From Protonemura montana (taxonomy: Eukaryota > Arthropoda > Insecta > Plecoptera > Nemouridae): DNA of 64,000 nt. The notes beneath the pieces are model-generated. The model was given only the letters and a program-made list of their open reading frames with translations. It was not told where the DNA came from and did no database searches. Within the stretch, counting starts at the first letter, position 1; every line of letters starts with the position of its first letter. Shown piece after piece: positions 48,501 through 61,450 of the stretch. The position numbers were made by a program, and so were the translations under genes. The DNA is taken from contig OX387603.1 in NCBI GenBank assembly GCA_947568835.1, forward strand, positions 23,708,651-23,772,650. Direction: 5' to 3'.

Positions 48501-51190
48501 GCTGCTAAACGAAACGAGTGCAGGTGTCTTAACCCAGCACGCCTTTATAGCCCGTGTTTTAGTTTCAAAAAATGCACTTTATATGAACGTATTGGTCATT
48601 AAATTTCAAAACTATGCATGCCAAACCCCAGACGACGTATTAAAATAGTTGAAATATTATTACTTTTGAATTTAAATGCGTTTTCCCGTGGCGTTTCATA
48701 GCCGCGGCCACCGTAGTTTCCGACACCTGTGACGGGAGGGGTGCCCATCAATAAAATAACAATTTCTCATTTAATTAGCTATAAAATGAGTCCATACTCG
48801 TAAAGCAAAAAATAAAAATGGTGAGCTAGATTTTTACCTGTTGATCTAGCGGTGGAATGCTATTTTGTTTGACGCTGATGAAAGAGTGAAATAGAATAAT
48901 AAACGCTCTTTGCGTTCTGAAAGGGTAGAGGCGCACACCACAATAATGCCATAATGCATCAGCACGTCAGGGCGGTCGGAGCCGAGCTGGCAGGGGCGTT
49001 TATACAGCAATCCAACTCCCAACACACACATACAGCTCACAGAGCATATCGTTGTCTAAAATCACACTCTGCCTCTAACAAAGACGTGTACAAAACTCAG
49101 CATAGTGTGAAGATTGAAGATTCATTGTTCGTGAACCTCTGTGTGTGTGTGTGTGTATGTGTTGGTAACCCTTCCCATTTACGCGTGTTTGAACTCTCTC
49201 TTGTAAAAGTTTTACGCTGCGAGGGGTTATCTTCGAATCAGGATATTCTTGAGGAAAATCGAATTTTCATACAAATAAAATATGTATAGAAATGTTTTGA
49301 TTTTTAAGATAGGATGTGGCTTTGTGTTTTTGTAAACCTTTGGGGCTGGATGTTCATAGCATTGAAATGCAATTGACAATAATGTGTTTTGATCGCTTTC
49401 TGGGTACACATAAGCACAAGGTTCTCTGAGCACTGGAATGAGATTTCTACCATCGGCGCGCTCCACAAATCCATGTTTACACCCCGGTCCTACGAACAAA
49501 AGACTCCGTCGAAACACAAAATGCTAAATTAAAATTTTATAAATTCTGATTTTTTATTTCAACCAACGAAATGCATACCATTTGAATCAAAAAACGAATA
49601 GCGTAGTAGGCCCGCAAAAACAAACAAAGGTGAAACTACCTTGGCAATGATGTTGGACCATAAAGCTGTCGGCACTTGATTCCTGCCAAAACTTGCAAAG
49701 TAAACCCTCGGCACAATAAGGCTTGGGATGTTGCTTTATATACACAAAATATTATACACTGCAGCAAAATTGGATTTTTGGCCCCCCATCAAAAACGTGT
49801 ATACAATTTTGACTTGTGTTGTGGAAAGTGGTGCATTGAATACAGCTGTCAGTCAAACTCTCTAGCAGATGCATGAGGTGCTTTTCGGCTTAGCAAAGCG
49901 GGGCCTTAGATACGATAATATTGTTCGAAGTCACAGAAAGATGGCAAAGATAACATAAGATGGCGAATGAAGATATTTCAAACAGGATGATTTTCAAATT
50001 TCCAACCAAATGTCTGCGTACATTTATTTTGTTTTGTAGATGAGTTAAGTCAGTGCAGCTGGGCTACCGTTTCGGATGTCCCACATAATTTAGAGCATGC
50101 ACAAGTTTCCAAAGGAAGCGTGAGGACATTTTGATGAGAAAGAATCATTAAATTTGTAAGAAACCCGACAGTAGGATTGCAGAAAATACAGTGCAGTTTT
50201 CACGATTTTTTAAAATTTACCCTGTGGGCTGTGGTTGTGTACTTATTTTTGTAGTTGGTCAATGGGAATAACTGTACCCAGTCATAAAGGTATGTGTGGT
50301 CACCTCACTAATGGTCAACGGGCAATATTTCTTACAATTCTCGGTGACCACCAATAATTTATACCCGCTACCGTCTTCATGGCTGAGATCATGCGGAAAC
50401 GAACGAAACGGAATCTCTAGCAAGGTTCTGCCTCCTGGATTCCTCCCATACATCCATGAACGGTGTATTGACAGAGGCAGTGTCGTTTTTGAGGTACCCC
50501 AGTGACTAGCCCATGTTTTCACAAACCCTACACACGAATCTGCGTGCTCATTCAAACAGATAAAAGAAATATTCGCACAAGCGTTTCGTTCATGCATTTG
50601 AAATATCGTAGCATGAAATACCGATTGAGACATTGTTAAGGAGTTGACTCTTAGCTAGGCCGCATAGGTATTATGATATGCGTACCATGTTCTTAGGCTT
50701 AATTACTAAAGCAAGCTCCAGCCTCATCTTTTTATGATCAATATCTAAAATGTGTTTACCGTTAGACAACTTAAATGGCCAATCAGAGACTGTTGTGATC
50801 CAAATAACGGCGAGTTTTGATCTAAGTAAATTATTTCGGATTACATTTTCGAAGTCTGTTAATTGATTTCTATCTTGAATATGTGGTTACCTCCAGACGT
50901 ACGTTTCGAAGAAAGTGTTAATTCACGACTTGTTTTTCTTACTTGAAAGCGCGATCTGGAATGATGAAATGTGGTATACGACGAGTAGTGGTGTACAGAT
51001 ATGTGGTTTTGTGGTATTCAGTATTCACAATTGCAATAGCGTAACAATGACAGCAGTTTAAGCATACCGCGTAGTGTTGAAATTAGATTAATATCTCATA
51101 ATGACCGAAACTAAACTACTTTTAATGGATGACAGAGGTTTTAGAATGGCTTTTTAAATTATTCTGTGGTATAAAAAAAAAAGTCCAGGC
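45541..51190. other. non-coding stretch
   Basis: No gene is recognised. GC-richer patches at about 47080-47260 and 48250-48480 are open on both strands. There is a GT microsatellite at 49141-49163. A minus-strand frame of 124 codons (50259-50633), with a plus-strand frame across it, is protein-like in composition but unrecognised and has no clean splice sites. Confidence 0.4.
49141..49163. repeat. GT microsatellite
   Basis: A (GT)n run of eight uninterrupted units followed by ATGTGTTGG. Confidence 0.85.
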
Positions 51191-51212
51191 ATTCATATTT
51201 CATAATATGAAT
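51191..51212. repeat. 9-bp perfect AT-rich hairpin
   Basis: ATTCATATT and AATATGAAT are exact reverse complements around the loop TCAT. It lies about 30 bp before an A25 tract. Confidence 0.6.
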
Positions 51213-51239
51213 ACACCTACACATCTAAATGTGTCAGGT

Positions 51240-51264
51240 AAAAAAAAAAAAAAAAAAAAAAAAA
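51240..51264 (+). repeat. A25 homopolymer
   Basis: Twenty-five consecutive A residues. It could be the poly(A) tail of an old retro-inserted sequence, but I found no flanking target duplication or recognisable body upstream, so a simple homopolymer is the safer call. Confidence 0.85.
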
Positions 51265-54200
51265 CTGTCGACACTGATTTTACATAATAATTTCGTGCAT
51301 TTGCAACTTTGTGTGCAGATTTTTTCGGTGAACTCGACGCTCGGGAGGGACGGTAATACATCACACAATAGATATTTTACTGGCCCTTCATAGGTGCCAA
51401 GATTAACTCGAGATTCAATATTTACACATACATCATTTGTTTTTCACCTTGCACAGCTCCACTCCCCTGAACGTGTTTAGTGCAAAAAACACTGGCAAAT
51501 TGTTCAGCGTGCAGCACACACACATAGACACACGTTGGTAGTGATTTGAGGAGGTGCATTCGTCCTTGCTTTGCATTTAGATCTCCGAATTCTAAGATGT
51601 CCCCGCGTGTGATTCAGGACGACAACCAGCCAGCTAGCCGCTGCCAAACGACCCTGGGAACGGACAATGTGCTTGGAATTAACACGATAGAATTGTATCA
51701 TGATTTATACATTTATTCATTTTGATTTATGTGAGAGGTGAAGGTTGAACAGATGCAGGTTTTTCTTTTTGTCTCCACAGGCTGCATACTATAATGGAAT
51801 TATAATTTCATTACAAATACATCGTCTAATGTTGCATAGTTGTCTTGTCTATAGCAAATTTACACCTACAACACGATAGAGGGTAATCGTTTTATCGAGT
51901 GAAGACATGGTTAATTTAATAAAGTGCTATTTACCTGTGTACTATGGAATTATTGTGATGTATAACCTAACACTGAAGATCATTGTGACGATACCGACCC
52001 CATGTCTACACGGTAAGATATCCTGGAATTCGGAATCCACTCTTTTACATCTTGTGTTTCCATTAATTGCAGAGTTTTGTGATTAATGACAATGACAATG
52101 CGTTGCGTCTCTGAACACGTCGGGACGATTTGAGATGACGAGGACTCTTTGCGACAACCGCTGACAAAAGTGCATCACTCCTGTCGCAGGTGCAGGATTC
52201 CTGGTATCAAAGTGGTCGTGAGAGAAGCAAAACGCAGCAGTCTGGCCATTACGATCACTTACAATAACATTTCCAAGACGATTACCTTCCTAAAAAATTT
52301 ACGAGTAGAATTATCCCTTATCAAAGTATCATTACATTTTATGCTCGGTGCACAAAATGAATTTGCATAATTGTCTGGCACAAAAGTGGTCTCCTGCCTT
52401 TTGTGTGTTTGTCCAGGTGTGTGGAGCGATCAACAAGATTTTGAACTGACATTTCAGTGGACACGAAATTTAATTTACAAGGAAAAGAAACTTCAGTAGA
52501 GGTGTTCTTTGATAACGAAACACGGCGTTGTACGGCATCCAAAATTTTCCTCGCCGTCAAAATGAATTTGCCTCGTGTCAGATTGACGAACGAATTATCT
52601 ACACCGCCTTGTAAAGATTAAAAATGTAAAATAATTGATTGGATTTCTCGTGATGCCAGTCTTCAAAGCGAATGACAGAAGTTGTATCAACCATAAAGAC
52701 TCAAGTCAAACAACTAGTTATCAAACTGTCTTATGCTGGCTTCTTCTTGAAGGTTCGCCCCGCCTGACAACTGTCTTACGGCCTTTTTATGACCCAATCA
52801 ATTCTTCTCGTCGCTCAGCCACTGCGTCACGCATTAAGCATTGGCTAATGAAACAAGCAGATTCAAAGATCTTCAGCATCCTCATGCCGGCAACAACGAG
52901 GCGACAAGACTTGCGATTCGTTGTACTTCGATATTTTCTCGCTTTTCTTTTGATCGAGTAGGGGTGACCGGCGATCGCTCTACACGGCCACACCACTCTG
53001 GCTGTGGTGGATTGATATTCGACTTTTCCAACAGTTTTTGGCTTGTTTTGGGAAAACTTTCTTCACAAATTTCCTAACTTTTCATCTGCATGCTTGTCGC
53101 GATAACGGTGTCAAGTCAAATCCATGTCAGACAACTTCCCATCGTTGGTGACAGGGCGAGGTACTCACATTTACCATCAGTTTCTTGGCCATGTTTTGGG
53201 GTAACTTTGGTGATGCTGGCACATCCTAAACAAGAGACAATTCATTGCTCTCTGAAGCCTCTACCACACTACAATCATCTTGGTATTTTAGCTGTCACTA
53301 TTATGTTCGATGTAATTGTTCTAAAATTGTTCTTTAAAAAGACTCCCAAAAACTGTCATTTCCCGCGCAACGGAAGTCACAATTTTCCTATTCGTAAAAG
53401 CCCCTCCAAACGACAGAGTAGATCAAAATCCCATGCTCATTTCTACTCGGTCAAGTCATCGTATAATCAGACCTGCAATAGCGTTTGCAAATTTAAGTAG
53501 GTATTTACCAAGCGATGTTTGCATACAGTAATGTCAGATCATTCTGATGACGGTAATTAGCAGTAGTAGGACGAGCGGAGCAGCTTCTTTACGATGAGTA
53601 AGTATACTCCATCGACGACTGACTGCATCTAGAGCTCACTTGGATCGAGTTGCAGGCAATGCTAGACGTCCAATTTCATTAATGTGTGCATTCAGTACCC
53701 TAGGGACTGTGGTTAACAGCCTCGCGAAGAAGATGCAGCTCTATCACAAATTATAGTTCTATCTGAACCACTTTAAATATGGTATAGTGATGCGTTCTAA
53801 TTTTGCTAGATATAATTGCACAAGAGGAAGTATAGATAGAGGAATTTGGTAAGGATAGACTGCATTATTTCACGTTCGTTCCATCTTTTAACCTTAGTTG
53901 CGACGATTAAAATGGTAAACTTTATAAAACAAAGAAGTTTTAACCTTATCTGGGCAGCCAATCTATGTTTGGTTTCCCCTAATTGTTAAAAAGTGTAAAG
54001 CCCACAAATCAGCGTCAGCATTATGATTTACAAAATCTAGTTCACATTACAAGCTATGGCATACGTGCAGGCAGGCACTCAATTAAATGTTCGCGCTGTG
54101 ATACACACGTTAAATTTTTCGAAAACATTGCGAACATTTATGTAAGGCATAACTTCCTGGACGCTAATTTACCTAGATGCTAACTTCCATTGTTACTGCA

Positions 54201-57200
54201 GCGATAGGTACTCGAGGTGATGCATGGCATGGAGGTACTAAAACAAAATAACAAATTAAGTTATAAATCCGGCGACAGTTATTGCACCGCGCCGACGCCA
54301 CTGGACACATACGACGCATGCAAATTACCGGGTAATTACAAGGACTTGGGGGGACGCCTACCCCTCCCCCCTTGGCGCATTTTCTCGGCGCCGCGACGCC
54401 ACCACTCAAAGCTGGCTGGACACTATGAAAAACGGCGACCTCATTTTTCCTATTTTCGTTGCGCGTGATGCTCGAGTCTGTCAAATGAAACGAACACGAA
54501 ACTTCGGCGAAATGATAACAAAAAGAAATGGTGGGCCAAAGTGAGTCTGACGGAATTATTCTTAGCGCGATCCACGACCATAAAATATTGTATTTTTGTG
54601 AACCCATTATTTAAAACGTACAGGCAGACCCGAAGAGAATTGTAACCAAATTCTTGTCGGGTGCAGCGGCATTAGTAACTTATCTCAATCTCAGCAAATT
54701 CATAAACGTATTTTTAGACATCTTTATTGAACATCCCGACATCAGATCATCTCGAAAAGAGAGATGTTCAGCTGAAATTATGTATACATGCCTAGCACTG
54801 AATACTAGTGGTCAACGGTCGTAAAGTTCTTGCAAGTTTCTAAGCAGATAAGACTTGATATTAAAATACAAGATGCGGCTCTATCAGAGTTGAAAAGCTG
54901 TATCGGTAAGGAGGATCTCTCGTCTCCAAGCTGGCTGGCTGGCTGGCTGCGAGAGGAACCAAGGCAAGTCAAAGGATTCTTCAGAGAATTACCACTCGGC
55001 TGCTGCGGCGATGTGGTGAATGCTGCCCGAGCCTCATACGACCAATTTAACGCTCCGCTGAACATCACAACCCATTATCACGTAATAAAAATATATTAAT
55101 TATTATTATTAAAATGTTGTAAGATGCATATTCATAAAAGCAGAGGTCACGTGGTTTGGCGAGGAATTTTAAATGGGGGCTTAATAATCCATCGTTCACA
55201 AAGATTTTCAAGAAAACTCTGCGGCATTACGTGTACGTATATTCGTAAACTTGCAAAGTTAGTGTAATTTGAAAATAAGCGTATTTTCGCGCACGGTTAA
55301 AACTCGGTATGAGTGTCGTGGAAGAATGCGTGGTCAGTTCTCATGTTTACCAGCATGTTCCGTCTTCCTGCGCCTGTTATCTCTTAGCCATGTCGAGACC
55401 ACTTCCTCCAGATGCATCAGCAGACAATGATAACGGGATACGACAAGACTGTCCGAGCCCGCCGCAGAGTGGACAGCCCAAAACCTATCTTCCTATCTCT
55501 CCCCCAAACAATAGGCTTCACGCCAGTCGCGTCTTTTAGCACCACACGAAACTTCGCCCGCCTGGACATTGACTAACTGTTACCATATCTCAAGCAAGCC
55601 ATGTATTTGTGCCAAGCCAAGAGGTACACCTTCAAGCTTGAATGCAAGTCGCCGAGTTACAATTTTGCAGAACGTATTATTGTCTTGCTCGTGCATTAAT
55701 ACCCGCCTTTGGCTTGCACTGGACGCGGTATATACTTGAATCGCAGATAAGTTTTGATATCGTGATTTTGCTTTATATACCTTGAATAGTAGATTCGCAT
55801 GAGGAAGTCGGGTCCGAACTTGCAGCGATTCGAGTTGAGTTTGCATTGTCCGAGTGCCGAGCGTGAAACATAGGTATAGACATAATGTATGTACCTACTC
55901 CTACTGTATCGCTTTTGCATTTAGTTATCTAATATTATGAGAAACATGATATGCTAACATAAAGGTACAAAGGTAAAGAAGGCAAACTATTGGGTGGTCG
56001 ATGTCAAAATATTTATCTAAAGGCATGGAATATTAAGCTGTCGTTGAAACAAGTAGCAATGATTGAAAATGTATGCAGTTCGATTTTAAAAAGTTGCTCA
56101 CTGGTTTAAGACGCCGAATACATTCCGTGTTTTTTGTGTGTGTTTTTTTTAATTAAATATTGGTAAGTTCGACAAAATCGCACGACTTAGAACAAGCTCT
56201 TTAGTCATGTTGGCGCAGTTCAGTTGGCTGTGCCACAAGTTGGTACCCAGCAGTTTCTACAGCATGCTCGTCTGTCACACGAAATCTTTGCTTTCTACTG
56301 AGATAGTCGAGACCGCACACGCGTTCTCTCACAATGCAACACCTCTCCACAACATTACGATCATTAATATGAAACTTATACGAACAGAAGTACCCATGAC
56401 AGAAGTTCGAGAATGAAGTGACAAGGTAAACTTGGCGTGGCCGAACTGTGATGTTTATCATTTGTTCTTTCTCCGGACAGGCGCGTAACACCCCCGCCAA
56501 TAATCAATCAGAGTTGAGCAAGCAGGCCGAGATAAAAGGCTTGCTGCTGGAGTAATTTATACTTTGGATTAATCGTTTTAGTCAGGATATACCTACTTTG
56601 TTCTTGAAGATGGTATCGCACTAAGAAACGAAGGTGTATAACCTTTGATTGAATACCTGTAAAATAAGCCAGCGCTAAAGCATGCAACAAGCAAAGATGC
56701 GGTAGTCAATCACATAGATTGTTATCTTTGTTTTGGCGTGAATTTTGTTACCAGTTAGGTGGGATGGGCTCTATCAATTTGTTGAATCTACATATAGCAC
56801 CGAGGACGGTTCAACTGGCAACCAGCTAATTTCTCTAAAGAGCTAAAGGTAGGTACGAGCAATTTAGGTTTTTTTTTAGTTGAAAATAAAATTAACTGTT
56901 GCTACTAGAGATTGTGAATGGCGTAGAGTTTCAGATACGACACAGCGTCTTTTATGTTTCTGCTGATAAGTGATCATATTGTGTTCGATTCGAGGTATGC
57001 ACCCTTGACTGTGCGAATGTTGTTTGAACATTTTGCACGCCTCTATTCGCACATGAATGGTCAGCAGGCGTTGGTCTGCAGAATGCCAAAGACGAAGACA
57101 GGAAGATGCTTTGGCCCCAAATGTCAAGAGAACCGTTTGAGACATGTGACCACATTAAGTGTATCAAATAAGATACATTGGCATCTCGTTATATAATCAG

Positions 57201-60200
57201 AGACCATTTGAAAAAAAATCAATTTGCTTCCAATAAACAAAAAACTAAAGAGAATTTCCCATTTTTTTTTTGCGCCTTGTCCGTGAATAGCTAAAGAGAT
57301 TTGCGAAGGAGAGTATATCTATACCACGACCGAAATAATATTTTTATTTAATTAAAGAATGAATATTTTTCCCATTTAGGAGTTGTTTGTATTATCTTGT
57401 AGAAATAACAAGAAAATAAATTCGATGCAATATGTGACCTGCCATTTTTTTGTATTACTAAATACACCTGCAGAGATGCTAATAGTTTGTTCCAAAGTGG
57501 TGGAAGGTGTCTTTGTACTAACACCACCACAAAGACCATGGATAGACAGACATTTGCACATCATCAAACGCCTATTTAAATTTGATTCGAACCCAAACTT
57601 TTTTCTGATTACAGAAACTACTTCTTCACAAAGCGCTTATCAATAAACAATATTCTCGATGAGCTAATGAAAAACATAGACACACACACGGTATGCTTCG
57701 GTCAAGCCGTAGCATCAAGGTGTTAATTTGCTTCGAACCCGTTTGTATTGGTAGATGGTCAACAAGATAAATCTCCTGTCCGAGAGCCTGCCCCAGCGTT
57801 TTCGAGTTATATCTTTAATTAAAAACTGTCTTGCTCCAAGGCCTATACAGGAGAGTTAAACGGTTCTGCTAGACGTTAGATCGGAACTGAGAATTATTTC
57901 ACAGAGTGACACACTAAATCAATTTGTTGACTTAGTACAACCGCCATTTTGATAGCAGCGTACACGGCGAACCTAAAATAGTGCAAGTGGATAAGTCCGA
58001 GTGCAGCATGCCACTAGAAACACGAAGGAGTGTAACTGACTCCTGAGAATTTAATTGGCCTTTAGAATTATTCTCTAGCGGCACCTCCACCACACACAAC
58101 CAAGTTATTTCAATTAAAGCTCGCCCAAAAATGCGCCCGCAAAGAATTCAAACCAGAAAAAAAAATTGCCCGAAACACTTTTGCACAACTGATTGCATTG
58201 TAATAATAAAACCATCAGAATTGAACGCTCTTGTTTGACACATTCAATTTCCTCCTCGTTCATTTTGGTCGGCATTCGCATGGGCGCGAGAGGTGCTAGG
58301 TGTAAACACTTGGACGCCTTCACCCATGGTGAAACGTCATTTGCTATTCATGTCGGTCATAAGCTGACGTGACATCCAATTACCTTAAAGTTTGATTATC
58401 GAAAAGATTACTCTGTCTGTCTATCTATCTTCCGTGACCCCTCGCCTGGTTAAACAATAAGGCAGCCGATGTACCTCGTGCACAGCTCAGTGCAGACATC
58501 ATTCATCATCTACACATTTTTGGTCCAGGTCCGGTGTCGGTCTTTACAATGTAGCAACCTTGGCTATCTATTCGAGCGAGCCCGGAAAAAATGGATTGGT
58601 TGAGTAATTTTATATGTTAGAAGTGTAGCTTGAGTAATTTGGACCATCTTGTCGGAGTGCGAAAAGATTTAAAGATTGCCTGTCATCGTCACAGTGAAAT
58701 CAAGGGACATAGACCAATAGCTTCTGCAGAGGCGAATATTGCATACGTTTTTGATTGCTCCTCACAAATTTGAGATTTTTTTCTCTTTTACACCTCAGTA
58801 TGGCCAATAAATTACGTAATAATCTCAAAATAGTACTGAAATATTGCTTTCCCATGGACTACACATATGTTTGTGTCATAACTTGCGATAAAAATCTGAT
58901 GTTTCGTTATAAAAATAGCAATTATAGGGAAATAATCACTTAATTATTAGGTCATATTACTATGTAATTAATTTAAATTTCAAATTATTTCAAGATTGTT
59001 ACTTTAAATTGAGCACAGATACAGAAAACTATCGCTAGTTTGGGATAAATTATACTATAATTATACATCACGTTTTAATTGTAACCGTGAATAAATAGAA
59101 GATTCAAACTCATGTCATGATATAGAATTAACAAGAGTCCCCCATCCTAGTGTATTGTTTGGCGTGTTTACTTAAAAACCATATAACTAGCCTATAATCT
59201 AATAGTCCACTTAGGTGAAATTAACAAGTCCTGGGCCCGGAGAGCGATATTCTGCATCTGTTGCCTCGCCAAGCCTGCGTATGCCACCACACATAGCATT
59301 GCCGTCCAGCCTGCGAAGCCCATAAACCTTTGGTCAAGCTAATAATCTGTTAGTTCATAGGACGAACCATATTGCTTCGTACAATCATAATTGTTAAGCT
59401 CGTTAAAACATCTGACCGAGTGGGATTTTGTACACGATGTAATTAGATAGAAGAATAACGCGCGAAACAAATTATCAAAGAGTTCAATTAAATTGTGTGC
59501 GCCGGGTGTTTTTGAAATACTGTTAATTTGTGTTCTACTCGGGCGTGTAACAATGTCCATATTACACATACTATTTTTCAATCTAATTTTCCCCTTTTAC
59601 CCTTTACCCTGCAGGGTAGTAAATAAAATAATTTTGAGGGGTAGCAAATATTGTTTGACCACCATCATGCTAACCAGCTTGGCGCTTCTATATGCAGGGG
59701 TGTTACAAGGTAACAGATTTTACCCACTGCTCCATAATGTTCTGTAACATGGTGCGTGAAGGGGTGCGATTTCATAAGTAACAACATGATTCTTACCACG
59801 ATGCCTCCACACAAAAGACTTATGGCGCAGAGTCCAGGGGATACTTTCCGCTTTGCCTAGTACATGATCCACTCTTTCATCGAGTGCGGCATTCTCGTAG
59901 TTAATTACACAAGACGATAAATCTGGTAGATGCAGCGAAGAGCAAGTACTAATAGCATTATGCAGAGCATCTGTCCGTGAACTACTCCAGGATATCGGGG
60001 AGCAAAGCATTTGTTGTGCAACGCGGGGCTATTGAAGAGCGTTAGGTCCTAAAGGGGAAATAAAGTGCTTGTAAGAAAAACACGCCTTGTTTGTGTGCAG
60101 CGCAGAAGCCGTTAGAGTGTTATCGGAACAAACACAGACAAAAAAGTACTATTTTAATTTTTTATTGTAATAATGTTTTGTGCCAATATTGAAGTTGCTG

Positions 60201-60212
60201 CCGACAAAAATA
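51265..60212. other. AT-rich non-coding stretch
   Basis: No gene is recognised. There is a GGCT slippage tract at 54931-54949. A GC-rich patch at about 54280-54460 is open on both strands, and there are scattered AC/TCTG short repeats (for example 58410-58430). The longest plus-strand frame (53090-53500) looks like chance. Confidence 0.4.
54931..54949. repeat. CTGG tetranucleotide repeat
   Basis: Four and a half perfect units of CTGG/GGCT. Confidence 0.85.
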
Positions 60213-60365
60213 ATGGCACGAGTAACTTTTAAAAGCAAGCAGGACGAAAGCTTTCTACAAGAAATTTTTATGGATATTCATGTTTTTCTGCGACATCTAC
60301 GCATAAAAGAAAGAAAAAATCGTCTAGTTCGCGAAGAGCGTCAAAGAAAATTTCATTTCGATTGA
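60213..60365 (+). CDS. unrecognised small ORF, 50 residues
   Basis: The ATG at 60213 has A at -3 and G at +4, a favourable start context. It opens a 50-residue frame ending in TGA. The product is strongly basic and helical-looking, with a C-terminal half rich in K, R and E (IKERKNRLVREERQRK). An upstream in-frame ATG lies at 60180. I recognise no family and see no splice sites, promoter or poly(A) signal that would confirm transcription. Chance is the main alternative. Confidence 0.12.
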   Translation: MARVTFKSKQDESFLQEIFMDIHVFLRHLRIKERKNRLVREERQRKFHFD

Positions 60366-61040
60366 TATCAAACAATGCGAACGCGCGAAAAACTGTAACG
60401 TGAAGAATCAAAATACCCCAAAGACAGACCCTTTTTTGCTATTTAATTCCACATGCGACAATCCCCGCGTGATATTCGACATGGTGCTGCAGCCGATAGC
60501 CCTGCAGCACCCTCCGTTGAATAGCCGGCTCTGGGCTGGTTAACTTGAACGCATCTAATCAACGGATTAATACCAGACTCTATGCCATTGTATCATCTTT
60601 GCATTATCCGACTGCACATGAGGCATTCAGCTGAGTCTATACTCCATAGAGTCGCATGTCCTTTATGTGAGAACCACACATTACGTAAGGCCGCTTCGTC
60701 CGCATGGCTCAATGGCGATCGGTACATCCATAGGACAAGGCATGAAGCGAACTGTCATTGCAATATGTTAGAACATATTTTAAAGCGAGTTTTCCATTTC
60801 ATGTGGAGCGATCATCTAAAATTGAATTTGAAATTGAGTTACACACATTTGCGGATTTCTTTCCGTTAATGCATTGCCAACGCGACTAAATTATATGGAC
60901 AATTAATACAAGCACATAAATGATATTGTGTATTTATGGTGAACACCGAGGGCGTATAAGCAAAAATTAAAGACTCGCATTGGTAAATTTAGGATACCCG
61001 AGTTCCAGTAGTAGCAAACTATCATAGTTCTAAAGTCTTT
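60366..61040. other. non-coding stretch
   Basis: Nothing beyond a short GC-richer segment near 60480-60540 containing CTGCAGC/CCCTGCAGCACC repeats. The plus-strand frame at 60582-60869 is not recognisable. Confidence 0.4.
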
Positions 61041-61450
61041 GCGAAAAATTACCGCCGAATGACTGCTTAGCCAACAAAAATGGAGGATTCGATGAATGGA
61101 GAATGGAATGGTTCGATTCCCTTTTTGATAACCATTTTTGAGATGTTATAAGTGTTCCCAATAATAAAATACTTTGCGCATTCCAAAATTCTCAAATTAA
61201 ATCAGATGTCACATAAATGGAGGATACTTCTAGGTGGAGACACCGTCGTCTTGATGTTAAGGTATTGCATTTCGTTATTTCTCGCAGATTTCTCGCATTT
61301 CTCAAAATTGTAGAGTTTTGTTAAAAAAGAACGACCTCAAACGCCATCGAGTGGCATCTACCGTCACCACGAGTTTCCGGCTCGTATGTTCAGGAGAAAT
61401 TTTAACATCATACGCTGACCTCTGACTATACCTATAAACACAATGGTAAT
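61041..61450 (+). repeat. dispersed repeat, copy B, with nested SINE
   Basis: This is the second copy of the repeat at 34635-34980. It starts GCGAAAAATTACCGCCGAAT and continues after the SINE with CTTCTAGGTGGAGACACCGT and TTTCTCGCAGAT. It then runs through CTCAAACGCCATCGAGTGGC to CATACGCTGACCTCTGACTA. The SINE at 61089-61214 interrupts it. Confidence 0.65.
61089..61214 (+). mobile_element. tRNA-derived SINE, copy 3, 5'-truncated
   Basis: It contains GGTTCGATTCC (B-box-like, 61110-61120) followed by the shared tail ATTTTTGAGAT, AAGTGTT, AATAATAAAATAC and GCGCATT. The 5' part with the A box is missing. It is flanked by the 11-bp direct repeat AAATGGAGGAT at 61078-61088 and 61215-61225, a typical duplication for LINE-mobilised insertion. 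Removing the insert restores continuity with the copy at 34.6 kb. Confidence 0.7.

Noticed and set aside
50259-50633. 124-codon minus-strand frame
   Set aside because: No family recognised, no clean splice boundaries, and a plus-strand frame is open over part of it.
51240-51264. A25 tract as the tail of a processed pseudogene
   Set aside because: No recognisable body upstream and no target duplication.
53090-53500. 136-codon plus-strand frame
   Set aside because: Composition and lack of any motif or splice context suggest chance.
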